A stretch of DNA of 64,000 nt from Sphaerolaimus hirsutus (Eukaryota; Nematoda; Chromadorea; Monhysterida; Sphaerolaimidae), in NCBI GenBank assembly GCA_964036195.1, contig OZ038453.1, positions 24,700,352 through 24,764,351 on the forward strand, in the 5' to 3' direction. Shown in pieces: positions 25,416-37,300 of this stretch. How positions within the stretch are numbered: the first letter of the stretch is position 1; each line of letters opens with the position of its first letter. Under the pieces are notes generated by a model, which had not been told where the DNA came from, made no database searches, and was given only the letters and a program-made list of their open reading frames with translations. The position numbers were made by a program, and so were the translations under genes.

Positions 25416-26637
25416 CCTCTTCCTTGAATAACACCCCTTGAATAACTCCCCCCTGTTGGCCAGGTGAGGAAAAAAATAACGCCTCCCCTTGAATAACCCC
25501 CTCCCCCTCTTGAATAACTCCCCCTCCAAAACTTCTGACGAAATAATAACTCCCTTGGGGTCTTATTCGAGGATATGCGGTAGCTAATTAATAAGTAATT
25601 TCGTTAGCTGTCGTTTATTAAAAAATGTTTCCGATCCCGGCTTTGAAAAAAACGACGTTTTTAACATTTTAGCAAAATGGCTGCTAAAGCTATCAACTAT
25701 TGGATGATCGATGGACGGCTATTAACTACATTTGCGAAACACTGTATAGTCAAAAATATGTAGCGTAAATCCTTAAATAAAGCCCTTCAAACCCTCCTCT
25801 GTTAGCTGAGCGCGACAAAACACCCCCCTCGAATAACTCCCCCACAAATAACGTCGTTAGGTATATTAACTTTCCTCCAATAACTTCCCTCCCCCCTCTC
25901 TGCAGTCGTTCAATGTATTTATCTACGTTTTCTCGAAAAATACGTTTACTCGAGTACTGACACTGAGTAGACACGTTTACGTTTCATCCGGAAACATACC
26001 TGTGCCCACCTTTATGTGTACTTTTTGAAAGGACCCGAGTACAGAAAGCGTAATAAAAAAATTTATCTGGTGTATAAAAATCAAAAACGAGTCAAACGAA
26101 TTGAATGAAGCGCCTTTGAAAATGGCAGCGAAAATGCAATGATAAATCTCTTGGGGACTAATTGAGATTATACGGTAAATACAAATTATAGTATTCAGTA
26201 AATAAGCGATGGCTGACTAGAGCAGGATGGTAAATACATATAATATTGTGGCTCTACACTAGTTTACCGCAAAAACTTCGTCAACTGATAAATCTGTTTT
26301 CAACGCATTTGAGTTTGCCGAATGAACCGAATTATCGAGCTCCGTCAACAATAGTTGACGGACCCTTGATTTCTGTCAACTCAAATACCTTCAATGCTGA
26401 TTTGTCAAGTTTCCAAAGTTTCAGCCGTCAACTAGTGTGCGTGGGGAAATTCGAGTGTGCACATGATACAATATTGCTTATTTTATAGGTTGTTGCATTT
26501 TTGTGCTGTAATGAAGTGCAGCGCAATCACAAGAAAATGAAAAAAATGAAAAACATGAAAATTGAATTTGTACACTGAAATAATAATTTGTATTGTAAAA
26601 TTAAAAATTGTACTGGCGTTTGATTGAACAAAATAAT

Positions 26638-26770
26638 CAGGGTCAATTCGGCAGGTGGAGAAGTAAAAAAAACAATTTTGAAGTAAAAGGTGTGAAATAA
26701 AACGAAAAGTGAAAACATTTACTTTCCTTTCAACTTTTTACTTCTCACTTAAAATTGTTTACTTCTCCAT
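26638..26770. repeat. Palindromic element, GGAGAAGTAAA arms
   Basis: The arms read AATTCGGCAGGTGGAGAAGTAAA and complement, with GAAGTAAAAGGTGTG inside. It is related to the cleaner palindromes at 34589-34786 and 63611-63778, which have the arm CAGTTCCGCAAATTGAGAAG. Confidence 0.55.
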
Positions 26771-29038
26771 TTGTAGAATTAGGATCAGTGTCAACACCCA
26801 GGGCGTTTCCCAGACACTGAAATACCCTGTGACTTTGTAAACTTTACTGTATAAAGTTTGCAATTTTACGTGGCATTTTTTGAACAATAAACTGGTTGCT
26901 AGCTATTTTCATGATTTTTGCATTTTATTTCACATTTCATTTTACATTTTACAGGCCCTGTGAGTGGCATGTGAATTCTAATCATTTCACAGGAGAAAAA
27001 CAAACACAAAAAAGTCGAAACATTTTCAATCTTCACAAAGAAAAAAGGAAAGATCCCATCTAAAAAAAACACATAAAATCGCCATCCAAATGACAATCAA
27101 AGTACAAATCTGATCGAAATAAAATAAGTGCCCTTCTCAAAGTGGCGACAAACAATTTTCGCACGTGCCAGGTGCAATAGAATAATTTTGCAACCCCGTT
27201 TTGTACTAGGAATGTACCAAGTACCGGAGTTTGTGCTCGGTTATGGATTAGATTGACTTCTGGGAGTGTGATCAATAATTGTGAAATGTGAGGGCTACCG
27301 TATTTTCTGGAATTTTTACCGTATTTCCTCGAATTACCCCCAGGGGTTTATTTTTTCAGAGTGAAAATTTTGAGAGAAAAACGTGAAAAATGCAACAATA
27401 ACCACCATTTATAAGTTTTTACAGCCTTATATAAGGATGTAGATGGTATAAACGATGATCTAACGTAACACAGTATGTGTTTTGAACGTCTGTTATGCAT
27501 TTCCCGGACCACAAATCCATAGTGCCCATTTTGAGGGGGGGGGGGTATTTCGAGGAAATACGGTACTTTTGTTTGGGTTTTGCTTTTACGTTTTTTCTCG
27601 AAAATCGATGCTGCATTAAGGAACTAATGTTTCTATAAGATTATGACAACACACCGATCACAAATGGCGAAAAAAATTGAAAAATGTGATAACAAGGTGT
27701 AATATTCGGAAACTTTCTACCGATTATTTGTTTCCCTACATCAATAAAATCACATTCAGACACACAAATTCATATTGGAGATCCCTGTTCAACTGAGGGG
27801 TTAAATCAAGCAATTATGGTAGTATTTTTGGTAATTTGAAAGATAATTGATGTCAATTTATTTTGATATGTTTTTACCATGGAATGGATCTCTGTTTGAA
27901 GTCAATGTGGATGAGTAAAAATAGCTACCTACCGTATTACCTCGAATAACCCCCCTTGTATTGTTGTAGACATAATTTATGTATGCAAATGAAGCTGTAG
28001 CGTTGAAAAAAATATTGCGGTATCTACAATGTATGAACAAAACAAGGCCGGCGTGAAGTACATGTGTATACAATAATGCGCAATGTTACTCGTGAGCAAG
28101 CTTTGAATTGGGATGGGGACCAGTTGACATTTGGTGTCCTTGTTAACTGGTGTGTGGGGCCAATGAGCGACTTGCCCAAATACAGCCCAAGTGTTGATTT
28201 AACGGCCCTGCATATCAGGGGTCTCCAAGATTTTGGCCCTCGCGGGGGCTGGATACATAGCAAATCGCTCCTCCGGAGGGATAGATAGCTGAAAAAAATT
28301 TCTGGAGGGGGCTGGGGGGGGAGGGCTCGCGGGGGCAAAATATATGAGCTTTTTCAGCGCATAGAAGGCAGAAAGACGAAAAAATCGCTAATAATCGGTT
28401 GAACGTGGCTAAAAGTAGGTTTAAAATGGCCAAAAACAGGCATATAACTAGGGTTGGCCGATGTTTTTTTTAAACGTTTTAAAAATAAAAAAAACGTTTT
28501 TAAAAAAAACAAACATGACGTCTGAAATGTTTTTAAAAAAAAAAAAAACATCGGCCAAAATTTTTAGTACTGAGCACTAGGTATTTTGCAAAATTTTTGC
28601 GCGCAAGCACGCAATTTCACACACAATTTGACATTGGTGGTTGTTTTCATTGGTTTTGTGGCATTTTTAGTATCAAAGCATCCATTTCTATGTGCTACCA
28701 TGGGTAAATAAGCCGTCATATGTTGCTGTAGTATATAATATTCAGGTAATGTGCTTTCATGTACCTCCACAGTGTGTAACTTCACTCCCAAAGTAACAAC
28801 CTCCTTTTATAACCTTGTTTGATCACCATTCCGTGCCAAACTTTACCTGAAGTCACAAACATTCGACTATAAGGCGATATACAAACGATATGTCGACGAA
28901 AAATGGATATTTTTGACACAAATCACCACTTATAATGCTATCCCATGGCTCCACAGCCATTATATGGTCATATTTAACATCACAGAGTATTGCCAGTGTC
29001 TGATATAGCCATATATGTTGACACCAGGTCATATCAGG

Positions 29039-30994
29039 TAGGGTGTCAAAAAATTTTTTTTACGGAAAACGGAAAACGGAAAGGTAAAATTTTTTCACTT
29101 TACGGAAAACGGAAAGGTAAAAAAAAAATTTCTGCCGGAAAACGGAAAACGGAAAGGTAAAAAAATTTCACTCAGCGGAAAACGGAAAACGGAAAGGTAA
29201 AAAAAATAATTGTTGGCCGGAAAATGGAAAACGGAAAAATGAAATGCCGGAAAACGGAAAACGGAAAGCAAAATTTTCACGGAAACGGGAAAAAAATAAA
29301 GTGAAATTAGCACGGTAATATACAAATTTGCAGAAGGAAAACCTGCATGCAGGTTTGCCTGTTTGGCTTTGATTGTGGTAGCTGTTCATTCTGCAACTAT
29401 GGATCATGCCTGTAACTTCACTTGTAGTTCAAGCTTGACTGAACCAACAAAAAATCATCAAAAAGTAGCCATAGTGGCCATAGGAAAGGAAACACTATGA
29501 CAATTTCACAGTCTAGAAGCAGTGGGAATCACTGATGACCCCTATGCAATTGATGACAACATTGCAGAAGAGATGATAACACATAGCATAAAATTCAACA
29601 ACAACAACAAACGATACTATATTGACTGGCCGTTTAAAGAGAGTATCAGTGACCTGCCCATGGGAAAAGCAGAAGCCTTGGTGCGGTTGAAATCACTGAT
29701 ATGAAGATTCAACAAAGATCCAAACTTATTCGAACAATACCGGAAAGTTTTGGACGACCAACTAGAAAAGGGAATAACTGAGATCTGCGACGACAAAACA
29801 GACAACAAGGGGATTCATTACCTGCCACACCAGCCAGTAATCACGCCGGGCAAATCGACATCATGCAGAATCGTGTACGATGGGTCGGCAGGTAAGCCCA
29901 GTTTCAATGAGTGTTTTTTTAGAGGACCATTTACAACACCACTAGCACTGGGCCTACTCCTGAGGTTCAGGGCAGGCAATCTAGCATTAATTGCTGATAT
30001 TGAAAAGGCATTTTTGCAAATAGGATTGCATGACCAAGCTAGAGACTACACACGATTTTTCTGGCTGAAAGATGCCTCAAAACCAGTAACTGAAAATAAC
30101 TTAATAGTACTTCGTTTTAAATGTGTACTGTTTGGACTTGTCTGCAGCCCAGCAATTTTTGGAGCAGTCATAAAATACCATTTAAATGTGACAATAAACA
30201 ACATGAATGAATATGAAGAAAATGAAAAGGAACAAAACCAGTTGGCGATGATAATAAACAACATTTATGTCAATAACCTCATCATGAGTGTCACAAATGA
30301 AGTTGAAGCTTTAGAACTATATTACAAAGTCAAAGCTTTATTTAACCAATGTTCTATGAACATCAGGGAATGGCTGTCAGACTCCAGATCAGTCATGAAT
30401 GAAATAGCAGAAAACAACAGGAGTCCAAAGGTGAATAAAATTGTCGCAGTAATGGGCATGAAATAAAATCACCGAATGGACATGCTGGCAATATCAACAC
30501 CAAAATTGCAAATTGACAGCATCACAACACCAACCAGATGAAACTTGAATAAATTATTGGTGTCAGCATATGACCCAATTGGGTTCACAGCACCTGTTTC
30601 ACTGACCCTGAAATCCCAGTTGTCAATGCTGCTCCAAGAGACAAAAACAACACAATGGGATGAGCCAATTGAAGATAAATACAGATTGGAAAAATGCCAG
30701 AAAACTGAAAATCAAGCCAGAAAATGGAAAAATGGCCTGGTAAAACGGAAACGGAAAGGTAAAAATTTTTCAGCCGGAAAACGGAAAAACGGGCCGGAAA
30801 AACGGAAAGGTAAAAATTTTTCAGCCGGAAAACGGAAAAACGGGCCGGAAAAACGGAAAGGTAAAAATTTTTCGGCTGCTGGAAAACGGAAAGGTAAAAA
30901 TTTTTCGGCTGCCGGAAAACGGAAAACGGAAAGGTAAAAAATTTTCCTGCGGAAAGGCGGAAACGGAAAACGGAAACGGAAATTTGACACCCTA
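29039..30994. mobile_element. Family D hAT-like element carrying a BEL/Pao pol fragment
   Basis: Termini TAGGGTGTCAAA / TTTGACACCCTA, with perfect 8-bp duplications ATATCAGG (29031-29038 and 30995-31002). Both ends are arrays of GGAAAACGGAAAGGTAAAAA-like units (29060-29300 and 30717-30985). Between them lies about 1.2 kb of retrotransposon coding sequence. The innermost and so youngest insertion of the nest. Confidence 0.83.
29485..30715 (+). pseudogene. BEL/Pao retrotransposon polyprotein fragment (reverse transcriptase), inactive
   Basis: One continuous frame shows features of BEL/Pao pol: FHSLEAVGITDDP (end of protease/linker), HYLPHQPVITPG, RIVYDGSAG, FNECFFRGP, LLLRFRAGNLALIADIEKAF (RT motif A, Asp kept), RFFWLKD and, after the palm, LLVSAYDPIGFTAPVSL. 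Motif C, expected YVDD, reads YVNN, so both metal-binding Asp are lost. Three in-frame stops (29702-29704, 30464-30466, and just before 30545) break the frame, but there is no frameshift I can see. Gag, protease core, RNase H, integrase and LTRs are absent. It is bounded by the minisatellite arrays of the hAT-like element. Confidence 0.82.
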
Positions 30995-31529
30995 ATATCA
31001 GGGAGCTTTTAAAAAAAAACGTTTTTTAAAAAAAAAAAACATCGAGTTAAAAAAAAAACGTTTTTTTTTCCAACCCTACATATAACCATGCATATAGCCG
31101 GAGAACACGTATTTGAAGGTGAAAAACAACAACAAGGTGCGAAAATTAGTGATTTTGAGTGAAAATTGGGGCAAAATTTCTCAAAAACCACTCCAGATAG
31201 ATAGATAGCTGAGCGATTTGGGGGGGGGGGGGGTCTTTGGGGGTAGTAGCCAAAATTCTTGCCTCGGGATAGATAGATAGCTGGCCGATTTGGGAGGGGG
31301 GGTCAGCCCCCCCCCCAGCCCCCCCCCCCCTAGGAGACCCCTGCTGCACATACTAGTTGACAACCGAGATTTCGAAATACGCTGATTAATCAGTTTTAAA
31401 CACATTTGAGTTTCCCTGTTAAGTGGGAATCTGTTGACGGCGATACAAAATGATTCATTCTGGTTAACTCAAATGCATTTAAAACAGTTTTTTCAGTTTT
31501 CGAAATTTCAGTTGTCCACTAGAATCTGT

Positions 31530-33701
31530 TAGAAATCTGTCCAGTTGAAAAAATGCAGAAAACATATCAATACTGCGTTTTTACAATCTTTGAATCAAAT
31601 TTGATGTATTTAGCATCAACATAGGCTAGTTATGTTTTCAAATTTGGTGCAACTTTTTCGAATATCTCAACTGAAGAATAACAAATTCACGTGAACTCCA
31701 GTGAAATATTTTACTAAATAAAAACAACTGTTGTCTATAATTTTTGATGCCTATCTTATGGATTTTTATTCTACTTTTATTCTCTTTTTTTTGTATTTAT
31801 ATGTGAATGTTTACACGAGTTGAAAGAAAATGTGCCATATATAGTTCAGCGAAATTTATTAATTTGCAACAGGATAGAATTCATTTGTCGTTGTTTTTGA
31901 ATAAAATATGAAAAATTAAATTGGGGAAAAGTTCAAATTGAAATAACGGATAAACATGTCGATTAATTAAAGTATAACAACCATCTAAAACGATCAAAAA
32001 TACCGGAAAAAGTCCTAGAAATTTTAAACTGGCGCTATGCACTAAATATTCACTAAATAATCGATCCTGTGTGTAACTGAACAAAAATCTGCATCCCAAT
32101 AATAAAAGAAAAATTTGTGTGCCACTGAAGTCCTGAGCACCGCATTCAAATACAACAACAAATATGTATTAAGTGCTGCGAAAGTGCTCACCGTTTTTAC
32201 TACTTAAATGCATAGTAAAAATGACATCAACTTTTGGAACATGTGGTTTAATGTGTTTACAAAGCGAACGGAGTAAAAATTAAATTTTATTAATTAAACT
32301 GCCTATAACGTGAATTTCTGGAAAAAATAATAACATATCTCGGGGCGACATCGATTTTTCACGCCAAAATGAGCGAAAAAACCTCATTGTACTCATTTTC
32401 ACTATGCGGAACTTATAAATAACATTACACCGCCTACCTACATGTGAAAAATAAATATTTTTGGCTCTAGAATGAAGTGCACAATTTACATACGCAGATC
32501 TGGAGCCAATCTCAGACCCTGTAAAGTGTCAAAAGTCACGCAAAGTGCCAAAGTCATGTCATTTTTCAGGTATTTACATGACTTTTGGCACTTTGCATGA
32601 CTTGACATTTGACATTTTACAGGGTCTGAGACTGCCCCCAGACACAAATGCGTACATTACCTCAATACATACGCCTATATTTATGCATATGTACTCAAAT
32701 GTCACAACAAATCTTGATGCCTACATGATTTATTTATTTGTGAAATCCTGCACCGTTTCTGCCCGGCCACCAAAAATTGTATTTTACATGCGCAGATGTG
32801 ACTTTCGGAGGGTTGAATTAACTTTGCTATTTGAGGTTTTTTTGGAGCTTTTTCGAAAGTCTCCAAGCTACAAATATACGTGTCTATATTTAGTTCTGGG
32901 AATCATAACTTTTTTAGAGATCGCCAGCGTTTTTAAACTTTTTTTAACAACTGTTTTTTTAAACCCATCTTATAAACTTTTTTTTTCTCCATCCTTAATA
33001 ATCACTGCCGAAAAACGATTTCTTATCCCATCTAGTAACCTAGAAGCCCAAATTGACAACCAAATAGTCACATCTGCATATGCATTTATGTACATATTTA
33101 TGTAAACAATAAAACTTATGCAATAAGTATTGAATAGTGTGTATTTATTGTGTGTCACTAAAATTGTGCCACAGACGCACTCATTTCCAATGATATTTTC
33201 CGTTGCACACCGCACTCAAAATCGAATACTTTTTTTTTCGTTTTTTTTCAGACCAGGGCAATGTTTATTTTACATTTTCGAAAATGTCTGAGTCGAAATG
33301 AAAACAATGCGCCCGGGTCAGTCTAAAGTAGACACAAAAATGAGTGGGGGCGTGCTTTTTTGATTTGTGATTTTTGTGCCAGAAAAAAATGTGTAGTGAT
33401 TTTATTTTTTGGGAATTTTTGGGATGGGGACTTGATTTTTTTTCCAACCAAGTCATTTTTTATTGAAAAGTTGAAATTTTGCATGGCAAATGCCTACTTA
33501 AAGACACATATTTACCTAAATCTTGTTAAAGCTTACTGTTCCTGGTAATTTCAGATTAAACTACCTACTAAAGGACAAATGCAGTGTATGGACTAGAAAA
33601 TTCACAAAAATGATGTTTAATTTTTAAATGCCAATCACTTTCTGCCCTTTGAAAATTTTTCTGCTGTGATGTTTGCTGCCATCATTTTGGTCATCCTGAA
33701 T
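31530..33701. other. Intergenic A/T-rich stretch downstream of the CLIK gene
   Basis: No gene is recognised. At 32510-32640 is a complete palindrome of the CAGACCCTGTAAA family (arms AAAGTCATG / CATGACTTT, end AGGGTCTGAGACTG). The frame at 32545-33105 overlaps that palindrome and shows no known domain. Confidence 0.45.
33616..33621 (-). other. Possible poly(A) signal of the CLIK gene
   Basis: ATTAAA on the minus strand, about 80 nt beyond the TAG stop at 33702-33704. It is a common variant of AATAAA. No cleavage-site evidence is available. Confidence 0.3.
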
Positions 33702-34379
33702 CTACTCCTCCTCCTCCTCCTCCTCCTCTTCCTCCTCTTCTTCCTCCTAAAATTTTTTTGGAATTTTTTTTGTATAAATTAATTGACTTCTTTCTTGAAG
33801 CATTCTTGCAACACAGATAATACAAAAATTATTCAAAGTTACATTAAAATGGGTTTCTTACTAGATTTTGCTGATACATAAAAGTATCATTTGTTTTTAA
33901 AAAACCTTAAAATCTGTTGACAGTTTCATATGAAGTTTTGAGATGAATATCTAATACTGCAGCTGTTTTCATTGCACTAAATCTACAAGGACCAATTCAA
34001 CTGTGACAAAAAGAGAAAATTATTCAATTTAATTACTTCTTCTTCCTCTTCCTTCTCAAAAACAATTTTTTATTTTTTTTTGATGAATTAATTGATTTCT
34101 TTCTTGAGTCTTTCTTCCAACACAGAAAATACAACAAATCAAAAATTACTATAAAATGGGTCTTGGGCATCCAGATTCAGAGAATACCTGGATTTTGCTC
34201 TTATTTACTTCAAAATATCATTTGTTTTTTTTAAACAACCCATCAAATCTGTTGAGAGTACAACATGAATTTTTCACTGCTGTAAATATGCTGTTATAAT
34301 CTTCCTTTTTTCACTGCCCCAAATCCACAAGGACCAATTCAACTGTGACAAAATGAGAAAATGATTCAATTTCATTACC
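33702..34379 (-). repeat. Tandem duplication of exon plus intron in the acidic tail of the CLIK gene
   Basis: The introns 34055-34378 and 33747-34036 are clearly homologous: both begin GTAAT(G/T)AAATTGAAT, contain TTTTTGTCACAGTTGAATTGG or close, and end before a Glu-coding block. The duplication has placed a GAAGAGGAAGAAGAA block at 34037-34054 between the two larger acidic exons. Its acceptor (TTTTTGAG) is weak, but its donor GTAATT and phase fit. Confidence 0.75.
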
Positions 34380-37300
34380 TCCTCTTCCTCTTCAGCCACA
34401 GATGTTTCCTGTTCAACGGGTGCATCCTGAGCTGCAGCCTCAGCCTCTGATGGCGGCTGTAAAGTGGAGGTATCATTTTGTCAACTGAAGTGTCAACTCA
34501 ATTGTGAACTGAATGTCAACTGGATTTTTAGTTGGGGGAAAGTGTTGCATTGGGATGAGTATTCATGGTTTTTCGGATGACACCATCAGGGGCCAGTTCC
34601 GCAAATTGAGAAGTGAGAAATAAAATGGCAGATGCGAAGTGAGAAGTGAATTGAGAAGAAAATTGGCAATTGCGTAGGGAAATTATCTTTTATTTTTTAC
34701 TTCGCTTTTGACCATTTACTTGCCATTTCACTTCGCGTTTGGGTTTGCCATTTTGCTTCTCACTTCTCAATTTGCGGAACTGGCACCAGGCCACCAGCAC
34801 TTGCAAAATAGTAAATTTGAGCACTTTGATTAGAACCTGCTTGCTCTAGGGGCTTAAAGATTGTTCCACGGGGGGATAAAATTACCAAAATGTGATTGTA
34901 ATCACGTTAACATTTTATTTACATAATTATTTGGATTTTTGAAGTGTGAGAATTTCACTTGTTCAATAGATGCAGTATTTCCCTGTACAGCTCAATATGT
35001 AATTTATGTAAGTCTGCATCAATTACTACACTATTTTCACAGATGTAAAATAAACTGTTTATTTATTTTTTTTTAGCTCCATAGTTGATTATCAAAAGCT
35101 AATATACTGCATCCTACAGTTGATCCATCACACTGGCCAGGTAAATGACAAACACAGTGTTTTCTGAACCTAAACAACCAGCACATTCAGTGAGCACTCG
35201 CATACAAAAGTACCCACCCAAAAGTACCCAAACAGTACTCACCCAAAAAGTACCCACCCAAATACCCAAAAAGTACCCCAAATACCCACATTGCTAGCCA
35301 AATACTCCTCCTCAGCCTCCTTAATCTTAGCAGCCAACTCAGCCTGCCTTTCCGCCTCGATCTGCTTCTTCTTGTCCTCCTCCTCCTTGCGTTTCCTTTC
35401 AACCTCCATGGCTGCGGGGTTGCGGGCTAGCCATTCCATGCGAGCTTTCTCCATTTGCTCGAGCCACTCGGATTTGTACTTGCCGCGGTAGACCTGGGGG
35501 GTTGGGGGGTTGAGGGTGGGGTGAGAGCGTAGTTGTTTTAACATACTTACCGTAGTACCTCGAAATACCCCCATGGGGGTTTATTATTTCGCCGGCAAAA
35601 TTTGAGGGGGGTTTATTCGAGGGGGGCGGGTTTATTATTTCGTCAGAAATATTCGTAAGGATCGTAGAAAAAAGTGGGCATTTGCGTACCCAAAACAGGT
35701 AATAAATGTGTCCAAACGGGGTATATTTGGACATGAAGACGTAGATAGCTACACAAACTAGTCTATGTGTAGCTGAAATGCAAATTAGCAGTAATATACA
35801 TCATGTACATTTTATACATGACGTATTTATAACGTACATGATGTAAATCATTCCGAAGGGGGGGGTATTTCGAAGGGAGTTATTATTTCCCCAGCCCATT
35901 TTGAGGGGGGTTAATTCGAGGGGGGGGGGGGGTTACTTCGAGGGGGGGGATTATTTGAGGTAATACGGTATGTTTACTTTAAAAGTATGTGTACCCGAGT
36001 ACTGAGTGAATACGGTTACGTTTCCTTTGAAAAAAAATACCTGTACTGTTTTTATGCATACTTTTTTGAAGTACTCGAGTACAGAAAACGTATTTCAAAT
36101 AAGTTCATTAGTTTACGAGCCATATAAAGGTAAAAAGGGGAACACGTGAAAAATCGCCAAAAACGTTCCACGGGGGGTCCTGGCCCAGGAATGTTTATTG
36201 GCACTATTTATTTTCATTCAAAATCGCTAATTTTCACTTCTTGTGTCCATAGCCAGTCGCGACGCCCCGGTCCCTGTCCCAATCCCGATTTAAAAATGTG
36301 TTCGGTCCCAGTCCCAATTCAGTAAATCGGTCCCATTCCAACCCTACCCACGACACACTGATTTCATCCCAAGCTCACCTGGTTCCTGGGCATGCCGATG
36401 CCGGTCATGGCCTTCTGGCTGTCGAACTTGTTGCTGCCCATTTGCGACGGGATGAGTCCGTTGGACGCCAGTTGGGCGTCCTCGGTCAACTCGAGCTTGC
36501 CCTGGGGGGGGGGGGGGTTGAATTTTGGGGTGGGGGGTATTTGTGGGGGTGGTTTGAAATTTGGTAATGGCCCCGGATTCGATTAGGTAGGCGAGTGTAT
36601 AATATTTGGCTATTTGATTTGTAACTTTGATTTTGAATGTTTTTTTCTTACAAAAGACGATGTCCCAGACGATGATCTTACAAAAGATGATGTGAAAAAC
36701 ATTGCTATCATTGTTGGAAAACATTGGAAAACATTGCGATCAAAACATCATTATATGGATTCATTTGCATTTTCTGGCGTGTCAGGCAGACCTACCGTAA
36801 TTAAATCTGTAGCCTAGTTGAAAATTGTGGACGCGTCGCACATGGCACAAGTCTCCAGATGGGTTATTCTTTTCGTCACATTTTTTGTCCAAAATTTATC
36901 AAACCCCCAAAACCTTTCACCAATCTCAATTGTTAAAAAAAACAATTGAAAAACCCCCAAAACCGACCTTGATATGCGGCACCACGTCCCTGTACTTGCT
37001 GAATCCACCGGTCAACTTCTGGCTGTCGAATTTGTTGACGCCGTTGAACCACGGCGTGTCTTTGGTGCACTCGCGCATTTTGTCTTCGCTGAGAGGGGGG
37101 TTGAGAAATGGTTGGGGGGTTTGGAAGGTATTTAAATAATTACATGGTTTTTAGGATCGTTTTTAGTTGGGGTTTTTTTACAAAAGTTTTTACTGAGTTG
37201 GTCTACCTGTGTGTACTTTACTTTCATCCCTTTTTGTTTTAACAATGTTCCTAGTCCTTTTCGTTATTTTTTTAAACATGGTAATAGTATTCAGTGTTGT

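Larger units (their letters stand above)
28449..31078. mobile_element. Family C hAT-like element inside family B, itself interrupted
   Basis: Termini TAGGGTTGG / CCAACCCTA, with perfect 8-bp duplications CATATAAC at 28441-28448 and 31079-31086. The flanking sequence GGCATATAAC...CATATAACCATGC matches the empty site in the family B copy near 6806. Its own body (28449-29038 and 30995-31078) is in reverse orientation to the copy at 17949-18460. Confidence 0.87.
28216..31343. mobile_element. Family B hAT-like element disrupted by two further nested insertions
   Basis: Outer termini CAGGGGTCTCC and GGAGACCCCTG, flanked by CTGCATAT (28208-28215) and CTGCACAT (31344-31351), an 8-bp duplication with one mismatch. 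Family B sequence runs 28216-28448 and 31079-31343. A family C element fills the middle and itself contains another element. Removing the inner material restores the arrangement of the copy at 6593-7093. Confidence 0.87.

Noticed and set aside
25163..25441. Plus-strand coding exon ending in Pro-Lys
   Set aside because: The frame crosses a 14-base C-run, has no matching splice sites and no family similarity.
30545..30990. Lys-rich GKNFSAGKRK-type frame and its complement
   Set aside because: Only the first part (LLVSAYDPIGFTAP) is retrotransposon protein; the rest translates the GGAAAACGG array.
28216..31343. An intact retrotransposon
   Set aside because: No LTRs, gag, RNase H or integrase; stops and loss of the catalytic aspartates; bounded by hAT-like termini instead.
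32545..33105. 186-residue plus-strand frame
   Set aside because: It begins inside a palindromic repeat, shows no family similarity and has low-complexity A/T-driven composition.
33705..33746. Simple (CCT)n microsatellite only
   Set aside because: It is a triplet repeat, but it is in frame with the CLIK gene, preceded by a good TTTTAG acceptor and ended by a TAG, so I keep it as the terminal coding exon.
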